Origin: an uncultured Lachnospiraceae bacterium
GTDB taxonomy: Bacteria > Bacillota > Clostridia > Lachnospirales > Lachnospiraceae
Direction of reading: 5' to 3'
DNA length: 54,508 nt
NCBI GenBank assembly: GCA_910579285.1
Contig: CAJTTT010000014.1
Location: 1-54,508 of the forward strand
A model generated the notes under the pieces. It did no database searches. It worked only from the letters and a program-made list of their open reading frames with translations, and was not told the origin of the DNA. This document shows, in pieces, positions 7,946 to 18,200 of this stretch. The position numbers were made by a program, and so were the translations under genes. Positions within the stretch are counted from its first letter, which is position 1; every line of letters begins with the position of its first letter.

Positions 7946-8968
7946 TTATTCCTCCTGCTCCTCGATCCGTTTACGCTCGGTCTCAATTTCATGCTGCAAT
8001 TCCTCCGCAGACGGCAGTGCGAGACGATACCGTGAGGCGAAAACTTGCTGCGCATCATTCAAAACAGAATATTTGACGATTGCCTCATTCTTCTGGGAAC
8101 ACAGAATGATACCAATAGTGGGGTTGTCATCTTCATTTTTGTACAGCGCGTCAAACATACGGATATAACTGTCCATCTGCCCCACATCTGCATGGGTCAG
8201 CTTGCCGATTTTCAAATCAATCAGCACATGGCATTTCAAAATGCTGTGATAAAATACGAGGTCGAGTTAAAAATCTTCATCTTCATAGCGCATCAACTTT
8301 TGCCTAGCCACAAAACAAAATCCGCGCCCTAACTCCAACAAAAATTCCTGCAGCTTATCAAGCAGAGCCTGCTCCAAGTCAGACTCCCGCAATGCCGGAT
8401 AATTTTTCAAATCAAGAAATTCCAGCACATAGGGGTCTTTGATAAAGTTCTCCGCTGTCAATGGCGCTGTGAGTTCGTCTGCCTCAACTTTCACTGGTGT
8501 TTGATCACGGCTTGTAAGGAGACGCTCATAGTAAAATGTGGAAATTTGTCGCTCCAGTTGGCGGCTTGACCATGCAGAGGCGATGGCCTCATCCATATAC
8601 CACTGCCTTGCCTGTTCATTTTCCACCGACAGCAGGAGGCGATAGTGCGTCCAAGTCAATTGCGAACGCAGTGCGTTCGTATTTGGAAACATTACATAAA
8701 ATTTTTTCATCTGCTGCAATGTCCGCACAGAAAAGCCCTTGCCAAAGTCCTTGGTCAAACGGCTGGACAACTCTTGTAACTCCGATTTCCCGTAAACGGC
8801 CCGCACATTGCCATTCTACTCATGTTCCACGATAATGCGGCCAATCTGCCAGTAAGCTTGTACCATCGCAAAATTAACTGCACTGTACGCCTGATTGCGA
8901 GACAGCAAAAGTGTTTCCTTTATTTCAGAATAGATGTCCTCATAGGAAATTAGGTTATTATTATCCAT
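7946..8968 (-). pseudogene. DUF1016 (YhcG-type) nuclease gene broken by two in-frame stops
   Basis: From an ATG at 8968 (GGAGGGGG upstream) the frame reads MDNNNLISYEDIYSEIKE and continues for 341 codons, a normal length for DUF1016 proteins. The N-terminal DUF1016 region and the C-terminal PD-(D/E)XK-like nuclease region (LDLVFYHSILKCHVLIDLK) are both recognisable. Codon 51 is TAG at 8816-8818, where related sequences are expected to have Gln (EHE-stop-NGN). Codon 234 is TAA at 8267-8269, where Tyr is expected (DEDF-stop-LDLVFYH). No frameshift is present. Two point nonsense mutations in otherwise intact sequence indicate recent inactivation. A 14-codon ORF (MALVAILADEDSAS, ATG near 7942) with a good AGGAGG follows; its meaning is unknown. 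Confidence 0.88.
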
Positions 8969-8997
8969 TTTATCCCCCTCCTATATTGTAATACACT

Positions 8998-9210
8998 TCA
9001 CTCAGTAGAATTAAATAATGGTATTAAGCGTGCATCTAAATTTCCCTCATCATTGATATAACATTTATATATTTTATCAATGCCTGCCTGATATGCTGTT
9101 CCTATCACCTGTGCCTCATCTGATTTTGTCATAGAAAGTCCCAAAATCACCGCATCAGGAACCCATTCCCGTATCACTGGTTCCTCCTTATAAATGGAGG
9201 GAGCAATCAT
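8998..9210 (-). pseudogene. C-terminal remnant resembling a DUF2971 protein
   Basis: The open frame encodes MIAPSIYKEEPVIREWVPDA. The coding sense extends a little further upstream (PCHRYDKEWRM) before an in-frame TAG near 9293. A Tyr-x-x-Glu-Trp-Arg motif followed about 25 residues later by a hydrophobic ILG(L/Y) strand is reminiscent of the DUF2971 C-terminus. The N-terminal part of such a protein is missing. The family assignment is from memory of the pattern and is tentative. Confidence 0.35.
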
Positions 9211-9730
9211 TCGCCATTCCTTATCATACCTATGGCAAGGATTTTCCGGCTTTCCTTGCGAAATGTACCCTAGTTTGTACCCTAATTTGTGCTATCAGAC
9301 AATAGGTTGCGAAAAAAAGGTCTTCCACCTACGTTTTATAGTTATATTACAACATATTTACGGTTCAAAGTCAATTTTCAACCATTATTACATATTTATT
9401 GTCAGAACGAGAAAGTTTCTCTATATATCTTCTATCTTTATTTCTACTCTATTCTTTTCGCATAGTTTATATCTTCATCAAGGAAATAAATCAACGACGC
9501 AGTATCTAAAAAATCCGTTTATATCCGCTCATCGCTTCTCATCTCCTTTATATAATCCTGTGCGTCAGTCTGAAACATCTTCTCTCCTTTACCCATATAT
9601 TTCTTCAAGACAACTTTCTTTCTAGGCGCACTTTTTGTATCAAGTATTGTTATCATCACCTCGCACTATAATGTTATTATAACACTCGCCTGCAATCCGT
9701 CCCATCAAAGCCGCAGGAACAATTTATTTA
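9211..9730. other. Gene-poor AT-rich stretch inside the element
   Basis: I see no credible gene here. The long rightward open frame (9194-9625) has no ribosome-binding site and a low-complexity composition. The only structure noted is the 12-bp tandem repeat at 9264-9287. Confidence 0.6.
9264..9287. repeat. 12-bp tandem repeat shared with the integrase end of the element
   Basis: TGTACCCTAGTT and TGTACCCTAATT are adjacent, with a 12-bp period. The same arrangement (TGTGCCCCAATT, TGTACCCTAATT) lies at 30887-30910 beside the integrase remnant. Short direct repeats near both ends of an element are typical of integrase arm-binding sites. Confidence 0.45.
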
Positions 9731-9913
9731 CTATATTTCAATAATTGCTCCACCGTATTTTTCTAAATATCCATCCAGTTCGCTTTCTTTCACCAACAGC
9801 TTTTTCCCAATCGTTACCTTCGGAAAATCTTTCTTTTGAAACAATTTATAGGTATTCGTTTTCCCCAAACGCAATGCGTCCGATACCTCTTTCACTGTTA
9901 AAAACTTTTCCAT
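9731..9913 (-). CDS. Excisionase-like helix-turn-helix protein
   Basis: This 60-residue protein reads MEKFLTVKEVSDALRLGKTN and continues with a YKLFQKKDFP turn and IGKKLLVKESELDGYLEKY. That is the winged-helix layout of the Xis/MerR-like helix_turn_helix_17 family, which bends DNA at attachment sites during excision. An AGAAGGGTGG lies about 10 nt before the ATG at 9913; the open frame runs further upstream but has no better start. It lies close downstream of the small membrane protein gene on the same strand. It is a plausible excision factor of this element, now without an intact integrase. Confidence 0.72.
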   Translation of the reverse strand: MEKFLTVKEVSDALRLGKTNTYKLFQKKDFPKVTIGKKLLVKESELDGYLEKYGGAIIEI

Positions 9914-9966
9914 AACCAGCCATTCCACCCTTCTATCATTATCAGCTTCTCTCCTACGCCCGGCTT

Positions 9967-10338
9967 CTACCTGAATAGTCGAATCTTCCCGATCACCGGC
10001 AGTTCCTTCTCCTGCCCGTTCAACACATTTATGATCCCGATCAGTGCAAGCACCGGGAATACGAACGCCACATAACCAACGATCCTTACGATCAGATAAA
10101 GCCGCCACGATACCATCAGGACCATTACCACCAGAAGCTGGTATATAATGCCGTATAAGATCTCCGCCGCAAACAGGGTAACGCCCTGTCCCAGATGGAA
10201 TCTGACAAACTGTGTTTTCCTCTCCATAAAAAACGGCACCGCCGCCAGAATCCCAAGGTAAGCCATTGCCGCCAACAGCTTCTCGTTCCTGCTGTCTCTG
10301 TTATCTCTTTCATCCATACTCACATTCTTCTGCATCAT
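9967..10338 (-). CDS. Small membrane protein, DUF4870/Tic20-like
   Basis: I chose the ATG at 10338, which has GAGGGGAAG 3 nt upstream; the longer open frame has no binding site. The product is 123 residues. After a charged N-terminus it has LLAAMAYLGILAAVPFFM, an FVRFHLGQG loop, and two or three further hydrophobic helices, with NVLNGQEKELPVIGKI near the C-terminus. The Phe-x-x-x-His-x-x-Gln loop and the closing PVIG motif are hallmarks of small DUF4870-like membrane proteins. Function is unknown. Confidence 0.7.
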   Translation of the reverse strand: MMQKNVSMDERDNRDSRNEKLLAAMAYLGILAAVPFFMERKTQFVRFHLGQGVTLFAAEILYGIIYQLLVVMVLMVSWRLYLIVRIVGYVAFVFPVLALIGIINVLNGQEKELPVIGKIRLFR

Positions 10339-10590
10339 TTTCTTCCCCTCTCTCTTAAAGCAAGGCAGCGCAGGGGACGCACTTTCGCGTTTCCCCGGTC
10401 TGCCGTTATACATCTGAATATTTCATTCTAACCGCAATAATTCCGCTCTGCGGAATCTCAAATCAATGCAGCTTCTTCGCGAAGCTGCCCATGCCTTGCC
10501 CTCCGTATCCCCCTTTGACCCTGCGATACGGGATGTGCCGGTTCTCCTTAACTGGCGGTGCATAGCGGTTCCGGCGCAGCCACGCGCCGG
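10339..10590 (-). other. Short remnant region in the element, no assigned gene
   Basis: Read leftward, an open stretch ends KGGYGGQGMGSFAKKLH and a stop near 10468. It looks like the tail of a small element-encoded protein but lacks a credible start. Nothing else is supported here. Confidence 0.3.
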
Positions 10591-10968
10591 TCACAGACCC
10601 TCCGGGTTGCCGCTCGTGCCTTTGATGTCATCTTGTTTGACGGGGCAGAATATCTGGCAGGGAAATAGCTCCCTCCCCGTCAGTTTCCTGAGCGCCTGCT
10701 CCAGCAGGAGCGACCGGACAGTCTCTTCTTCCATGCTGCCGTAAGACGCAAACTGTCTGTGTCTCTCCATAAGCCGTTCATAGGAATCCTCCCGCCCCGG
10801 CATCACCGTGACCTTTCCCGTCTGCGGGTCGATCGTCACCCGCTCGGCTTTCAGGTCTTTCATAAAATACCGTTCCTTGCGTTCTCCTTTGTAATACTCC
10901 TTGTACACCTCCTCGCTCACTTTGATCCGTTTTCCTTCTATATATAAATAAAACTTCCTCTCTTTCAT
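10591..10968 (-). pseudogene. Truncated element-type sigma/HTH regulator, N-terminal part only
   Basis: The start is ATG 10968 with GGAGGTGCGT directly upstream. The product begins MKERKFYLYIEGKRIKVSEE, then VYKEYYKGERKERYF, DLKAERVTIDPQTGKVTV and REDSYERLMERHRQFAS. This matches the N-terminal region of sigma-70-like HTH proteins carried by Lachnospiraceae integrative elements. Those continue with about 60 residues of helix-turn-helix after 'LLLEQALRKLTGREL'; here the frame instead runs into an unrelated short tail (FPCQIFCPVKQDDIKG). The DNA-binding part is therefore lost. Confidence 0.6.
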
Positions 10969-11291
10969 ACGCACCTCCGGGATCTGACTGTTGACAGGTA
11001 TCAGATCCCACAGGCGGGGCACGGATGAGAAAAGGATTTGTCCTTCCCGCAGCACAAAAAAATTGCCGCACCCGGTAAAAACTACCAGACGCGGCAATGA
11101 AGGTATTACAGATCCGTTCCCTGTGATCCTTCAGCGACAAAGCACTCTCCCATATCCCATCCGTATTTGCATATCATCATCGCAAACATAGGACGGCATT
11201 CTGTCATTTATCTGTCGGGACAATGCTTCGTATATTTTTTTACATTTTAATTCTCTGAATACACGTTATATAGACCGGCAGCAGGAATGTC

Positions 11292-11978
11292 TTACTCCCG
11301 GTAACAGTATCCGACACCGCGGACATTCTCGATTCCCGCCGCAAACCCGGATACAGTCTCCAGCCTGCGCCGGATTCGTTTTATGCAGGAGTGCATGATG
11401 CTCTCCGTAAAATCCCCTTCTTCCTTCCACACCTTATAAAAAAGCTGTTCATAGGTAAACACTCTCCCCGGACGGGAAACAAGCGTAAGCAGCAGGTCAA
11501 ACTCCCGCCCCGGAAAAAACAGTTCCCTGCGGTTGACAAAGACCTTTCGGTATTCCGGGATGATGCAGAGCCCCTCCCCCGACGGTTCACAGCCGACGTA
11601 ACCGGAACAGGGGTTCCACTGCGTGTATCTTCGGATCAGCGCATGGACACTTGCCATACCCTCCTCCAGCCGAACCGGGCACTGTATGTATTCATCCGCC
11701 CCGTTCTCCAGTACGGCGATCTTCTCCATGCCGTCATACTGTTTCCGTATAACGAGTATCGGGACATTGCTGACCCGTCTGACCGTCCTGACCGCATCCA
11801 TAACATTCACCCTGCCAGAGATCAGCACCAGCGAATACCCTGTCCCTCCATCCAGTTCCCTTGCCGCTTTCCTTATGCTTTCCGCATAGCATGGATGTAC
11901 CCCGCCACAGATCCATCCCCTTCTCCGTTCCGGCGCTGCCAGACTGTCATATCCAATGACAAGCATCCTCTCCTTCAT
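11292..11978 (-). CDS. OmpR/PhoB-type regulator with a degenerate receiver domain
   Basis: The start chosen is ATG 11978 (AAGGGGGAAAAC upstream), giving 228 residues. The C-terminal 100 residues are a clear winged-helix domain (FFPGREFDLLLTLVSRPGRV, ending ENVRGVGYCYRE). The N-terminal receiver fold is recognisable, but the phospho-acceptor Asp is replaced (VLIS where LLLD is usual), the acidic pocket is missing (MLVIGYDS), and the conserved Lys becomes Cys (YIQCP). It is probably phosphorylation-independent. The gene lies downstream of the giant lipoprotein gene, on the same strand and about 270 bp away, so it may regulate that gene. That link is inference. Confidence 0.82.
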   Translation of the reverse strand: MKERMLVIGYDSLAAPERRRGWICGGVHPCYAESIRKAARELDGGTGYSLVLISGRVNVMDAVRTVRRVSNVPILVIRKQYDGMEKIAVLENGADEYIQCPVRLEEGMASVHALIRRYTQWNPCSGYVGCEPSGEGLCIIPEYRKVFVNRRELFFPGREFDLLLTLVSRPGRVFTYEQLFYKVWKEEGDFTESIMHSCIKRIRRRLETVSGFAAGIENVRGVGYCYRE

Positions 11979-12140
11979 TTGTTTTCCCCCTTTACACTTC
12001 CACATTTCTTTTACATAAGAAATGCACTGCAACACGAAAGGCAGCGATAAAATTTCTTTTATCCCTGCCCTTCCATCCTTTATTCCATATAAGGCTTATT
12101 TCCCTTATCAGTATAATACAGGCGTTTTTGCAAGCAATGG

Positions 12141-12168
12141 ATTAGGATATCCTTTCGGATATCCCAAT
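12141..12168. repeat. Long perfect hairpin between the giant gene and the regulator
   Basis: GATT, one base, GGATATCC, TTTC, GGATATCC, one base and AATC form an inverted repeat. Each GGATATCC arm is itself palindromic. It lies about 100 bp after the giant gene stop codon. It could end or stabilise that transcript or serve as a binding site. It is not followed by a clear T run. Confidence 0.6.
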
Positions 12169-12247
12169 CCCCGCTCCGCCGCCTCCGGCAGCTCGCTTTG
12201 CTTGTTGGGGAGTACCCCAAACCCCCGTTAAAAGCCGCTGACTTTCC

Positions 12248-15200
12248 TTAACCGTTCTCCTTTTGCTCCTCCTCTTTCTTCCTGCGCAGCACCACAAATA
12301 TCACGATAACTGCCAGAATGACCGCCAGCCAGATAAAGTAACATATCCCCAAAAAGGTCGGGCAGATATGGCAGAGTCCGCACTTCGTGCCTGTGTGCGT
12401 GCCGTCGCTCTCTATGTAGGCGATGGCGTAGCTGGAGAACAGGTCCGTGCTGATGGTGATGGTGCCCTCCGCCTCGTCCATATCGTGCAACAGGTCGCAC
12501 CCGCCGTCGTGGGCTCGGATGATGTAGTATGCGCTGCCCTTATCCCGCAATTCTTTCGGTATACCGATGACGACATCGATCGGCTCGCCGGTCTTTCTGA
12601 TGGCGTTCCAATCGCCCTCTCCGACTCTGATAAATACGGAAATGTCGATATACATGCCATGTGTAAGCCCCGGCATTTCACTTTGGTATTCCTCTATCGC
12701 GCTCTCCACTGCCTCCTTATCCTGCTGCGATACGCTCTGAGAGATATCCGTCACTTCCACCTTGATCTCAATGGTCTCACCGTCTGCCGCAAGCTGTATC
12801 TGTTCCGGGGTCAGCGCCGCGTTCGCCACCGCCACGGTGTCGGTCACTCCTGCCGTATAGTTCTGTCCGTTACATACCACTGTGACAATGATCGCGCCGT
12901 CTCCCAGCCGCAGCATAGTACTCACCGTGCTCTGGCCGCTCTGTGAAGCGGTTCCCGCGTCTGTCATGCCGGGTACGTTTCCTGTGGCGATACCGCCGCC
13001 TTCCGTGTCATTGCCGCCGTCTTCGTCCGTACCTGTGCCATCTTCGCCGCCGTTCCCGTCATCTATGACGATCTTTCCGTCTTCTATGGTCACCGGTATC
13101 CTCGGCACCTCACCACCGACCGGCGGATTGGTTCCATCGCCGGGGGGCTTGCCGTCACCCGGTTTCTTGCCGTCGCCCGGCTTCTTGTCATCGCCCGGTT
13201 TCTTGTCGTCGCCCGGTTTCTTGCCGTCGCCCGGTTTCTTATCGTCGCCCGGCTTTGTGCCGTCGCCCGGCTTTGTGCCATCGCCCGGTTTTGTGCCGTC
13301 GGGATTGGTGCCATCGCCGGGGTCTGTGCTGTCACCCGGATCTTTATCATCCCCGGAATCTTTATCGCCGCCGCCCGGTCTGCTGTTCTTTTTCTTGACG
13401 CCCTCCACCGTCACGGTCTGGTTCTCTGTGATATTGGTGATAGTATAGGTGCCGTCCGCCGAAAGCGCCACCGTCTGGCCGTTTACTTTCACGGCAAATT
13501 TGTCGGTCTTTTCATATCCTTCCGCCAGTGTAAACCGGAAGGTAAAGCTGCCGCCCAGCTTCACGGGGCTTGCGCTGCCCTCCTGTGCGGTCAGGGTATA
13601 GCCTGCGCCGGTCGTTAAGGTCACCAGACGCCCTTCGCTGTAGCAGGCGTACACGGTCAGGTCCGCCGTGATCTTTTCAGCGGAGAAGTCCACGGGGGTA
13701 TTCCCGTCCTGATCCCTGCACCACTCGCCCGTAAGGATCTGATCGCCCGCGTCTTTCTTGGGCGGTACGGCCGGAACGGTGGTCAGTTTCTTTCCATAAT
13801 ACACTTTTATTTCCTGATGCTTCTCCCCGTTTGCCATAAAGGTCACGGTCAGTTCAAAGCTGTCCACCTTCACCTCTCCGCTGACTTTTCCGACAAAGTT
13901 AGAGTCGGTCGCGCTCACGCGCGCCACATAGGTCTCCGGCGCGTCCAGTCCTCTGATCACACCGCTTGCGTCGGTGGTCTTCATCTCCCATGTCTTCCCG
14001 CCATCCGCAGACACGTCATAGGCGATGTCCGGCTGCAAGTCTCTCAGCCCCGCAAGCACCGTGGGGTTGGCCGGATCCACGTCCACGCCTGTAGGTACCG
14101 GTGCTTCAGGTCTTAGCGGGATATTGAGTTCCTGCGCGGGGCTCACGGTCTTATCCTTGTTGTTGCCGCATCTTGTGATGTAGAAGCCTTTGCCCAGCCA
14201 TTCCTCTTTGATCGGGATGGTGCCGTCCGCGCCTGCCGTAAGGGTCAGCACGGTGGGGTCGGGCGCTTCGTCGTCTTCTCCTTCGCCTTCTTCTTCGTCC
14301 TCCACGATCGGGCCGCCGTAGGTCGTCAGTTCATAGACCGCCCCCGGTTCGAACCCTTTCAGGACTTCCAGCCTGTACTGGATCTGCGCCGCCGGTGTGT
14401 CGTATGGCGTCGCCGGTGTGGCCTCCACGGTCACTTCCGCAGACGTGCTGCAGAAGTTCTTCCCTTCCACGGCCTTTACACGCATGCGGTAATCCCCCGC
14501 GGCAAGTCCCGTGATCTGTCCGCCGTTTAGAGCGGCATCCTTCCATGTCTTCCCGCCGTCCGCCGAGATCTCATAGGCTGCTCCCTGCGCCGGTGCGGTG
14601 ATGGTGATGATGCCGTCCTGCGCGCCGGGATAGGCTGCGTTTGTGGTGCTCACCGCAGGCGTCTCCGGGCGTGCCGGGATATTTCTTTCCTGCGCCGTGC
14701 TGTTCACGGTGGTGGAGCGGTTGCCGGGCTTCACGATTGTCGCATCCGTGTCAAACCAGCTTTCATTGATGGCGACGGTCCCTGCCGCGTCGGTCTCCAG
14801 ATTCATATTGTTGATGATGTATACGGTATTCGGCTGTAAGCCGGTCAGCTTCTCCGCCACATAGCCGATCCCTGCCTGCGGCGTCGCCTCCCTGCTCTTT
14901 AGCCTGATCGTCACAGGCTGTGTGGCAGTATTGCCCGCCTGGTCGGTGGCCGTGACGGTGACGGTCATGGTGGTCGCCCCAGCAGGCGCCATGGTTTCCG
15001 TGTCGGGTATGGTAAAGGTATCCTGTGTGACGATCGCTGTGTCGTAATCCTTCTCCACGGTCTTCTCCGTGCCCGTGCCGATCCGATATGTCACCTTTGC
15101 GAGTCCGGAGGTGGTCACGCTGCCGTCCCCTGTACCGCCTTCTCCCGTGATGCCGTATCCCATGCCGTCGTCGGTAAGCTGTACCACAAGCCCCGGCATA

Positions 15201-18200
15201 TTGTCGTAAAGGGCGTCCTCCTGAAGTTCCGTGCCGTCCTCTCTGGTGGCCGCTGGCTCCGAGGGCAGACGATCCGCAAGGATGGTGATCTGAGGCGCGT
15301 TATTTTCCACGATCACGCCCTTGATGCCGTTCCCGTCCGTGCCGATGGTCTTTTCGTCCGCTGTATTCCCTGCTTTGTCGCTGCCGGTGATCTTCACGCT
15401 GCCCTTAAAGTCGGGCGCGATGCTGATCTTTGCCTGATAGCCTGTATTCTGGCTGCCGGTCACCGCGGCGTTCCCTGTCACGGTGTCCGCGTCAGTGTGC
15501 GCCGCGTCCCCTTCGCCTGCCGCCGTATTTGCGGGAATGAGGGTATACTTCACGGTGTCCACGCCGCTGTGTATCTCCGTCACGGGAACGGTGATGAGCA
15601 GGCTGTCTTTTCTGATGATCCAGTCCCAGAGGTTTTTATGCCCTTCCTCATAGGACGCCGTGCCGAACGCCGGTTTGGTCGTGTCCAGCTTCGCGGTCAG
15701 CTTTCCTGTCTCCGTCACCTTGCCCGCGGCGTCCTCCGCCTTGAAGGTGTAGGTGTGCTCGCCCTCCGCGATACCTGTATAGACATACTGATATCTTGTA
15801 TTGCCGGATTCGTCTTTGCCGTTCTCCGTGCCAAGCGTCCCCTCGATCTCGGTATAAGCGGCCTCGTCGTCCTTTTTGACATAGAGCTTCGTCACCGCCT
15901 CGTTGTCAGAATAGGTTAGCACGACCGCAAGCTCCCTGTACCAGTCCCGCTCGTCCGCCGCTGCCCGTTCCGCACCGGCTGTAAGCTGTGCATCGAGGGC
16001 GGGGCTCTCGTCGTCCTGCCACTTCGCGTAGAGGGTGATTCCAGGCGTGTCTGTAGTTACGCCGTTTGTGCCATTTAAGGCATGGGCATTTTCCTCATTC
16101 TTAAAATTCCATCTATTATTTAATGTTTCCTCTTTATACCAGCCCTCAACGGCATAGCCGTCCTTCGCCGGGTCTTTCGGTCTCTCCACGGTATCGTTCC
16201 AGCCAAACCCTGTCATAGGTGCAAGGTCACTGCCGCCGTTCGTCGCAAAGGTAACGGTCAGAGGCGTGCCCTCCTCGATCTGGGCGAGGATATACTGTCC
16301 GTGGGGCGCGCCGTCATTTGCGCCCGCCGTGTTTGCCCTCGCTTTTACGCGCACGCGGATCTCACCCGCCGCAAGGTTTTCCATCACGCCGTCCGCCGTG
16401 GCATAGCCCGCCTGTGCCGCGTCTGCTGTCTGCACCGCCGTCCATGTACTGCCGTCGTCTGTGCTGTACTCCATGTTCTCATCAAGATGGTGCAGTTTTC
16501 CGTCGCCTTTTTTCTTTATGCTCTCATCGGTCTTCGTCACGCCAGGGGCCTCCGGGCGTGCCGCAAACACAAGCTGCACGTCGTCGCTGTCCAGCGTGGT
16601 ATCTGCATGATTCGTCTCCGCATGGATGGAAATGCCGGAGCCAAACCATGTCTCGTCTATGGCAATGCTGCCGTCCGCCTCCGCGGTGAACTTTTCGCCG
16701 CCGACGACATAGGTCGTGCCTGCCGTCAGTCCTGTCAGTTTCTCGTTTATGTAATCAATAGCAGGCACGGGTAATGCCATCTTGTCCTTGATGTGGAGCG
16801 TTACCAGGTATATGGTCTGGTTGCCCGCCTGGTCTGTGGCTGTGACGGTCACGGTGACTTCGCCTGTCTTTCCCTCCAGCCCGCCAATGGCAAAGCTGTG
16901 CTCAGTCAGCGGCGCGTTGTTTTCTGCGCCGAGGTAATCCGCGCCCACCGGGTTCTCCGCACCGTCGTCTATTTTCCATGAAATGGATGCCAGCCCCGCC
17001 GCAGTCTGTCCGCCGTCAAGGTCTTCGTCCTTTACGGTCACAAAAAGTCTGGGCGCGGAATTGTAATAGTTCTGATTATCCAGCGTCTTTCCGTCCGCCG
17101 CATCCGTCACCGCCGCCGTCATATCCGATGTTACACGGTCCGCCTTGACGGTTACTGTCGGCGGCGCGCTCTCCACGAGCACGCCCTCTATGCCGCTGCC
17201 GGACGCACCGATCTGCATGGGAACCGCTTCGTTTCCGGCGTTATCCGCCACTTTGACTTCCATCGTGCCTTTGAAGGTCTTGGGAATGGTGATCGTTGCC
17301 GTGTAGCCTTTTGTCTGGCTGCCGCTCACCGCAGCGTTTCCCGTGGTGGCTGTGCCGCCTGCCGCCGGGGTGAGGATGTAGGTCACGCCATTATTTGCTA
17401 TGCCGCTGCCCGCCTCCGTGACGGGGATGGTGATGGTAAGGCTTTCCTTGCGGATGATCCAGTCCCAGAGATGCTTGTAGCCCTCCTCAAACTTCACCTC
17501 GCCAAATACCGGCCTGACGCTGTCTAACTTGGCGTTCACGGTCATTTCCGCCGTGTTGCCCGCGGCGTCCTCTGCCTTGAAGGCGTAGGTGTGTGTCCCC
17601 TCCTCTATGTCGGTATAGTTTAGTAAATATTGTGTGTTTGCTGTGCCGGATCCTATGCCGGTTCCTGTCAGTTCCGTGTAAGTCCCGCTGTCTTTGCTGA
17701 CAAACAGCTTCGTTACGCCCACGTTGTCGGAAAAATTGAGCGCAATCGCAAGGGGCGCGGGATGCCATGCATTCTGGTCCTTTGCCGTGTTGTCCGTACC
17801 GTTTGTCAGCGCAGCCGCAAGTTTCGGCGCAACGTTCTCCCGCCAGCCGGCGTAGAGGGTGACCTCATAAACACCGTCTGTCAACTTACTCTCATACTGG
17901 CTTCTGTCCGTGCCGAGTATTTCCCCGACGATCTGCGCATTCTCTCCGTCAAAGCACCACGCCGATGCTCCGGACGCATAACCGTCCGCAAACTGATACC
18001 AGCCCGTGAATTCATAGCCCGTTCTTGTGGGGTCTTTTTGGGGCTTTGTCAGGGTGCTCTTATATTTCAAGTTTGTCTGGTTACCGGGCTGCTCTGACAC
18101 AGTGCTGTCACCTGTGGCGTTTAAGTCAAACTTCGCCGTGATGGTCCCCGCCTTTGAGTCAATATTGACCGTCTGCACCTTACCGTGGGGCCAGCCGTCA

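Noticed and set aside
9194..9625. Rightward ORF of 143 codons
   Set aside because: Its composition is AT-driven and low complexity, it has no Shine-Dalgarno, and it overlaps the start of the DUF2971-like remnant.
13130..13330. Possible CRISPR array
   Set aside because: The short repeats have no spacers and encode the PGDGK protein stalk in frame. No cas genes are near.
13090..13448. Overlapping long ORFs on both strands opposite the PGD repeat region
   Set aside because: Repetitive GC-rich DNA of the giant gene gives open shadow frames of repeated Pro, Ser or Arg; no independent starts are present.
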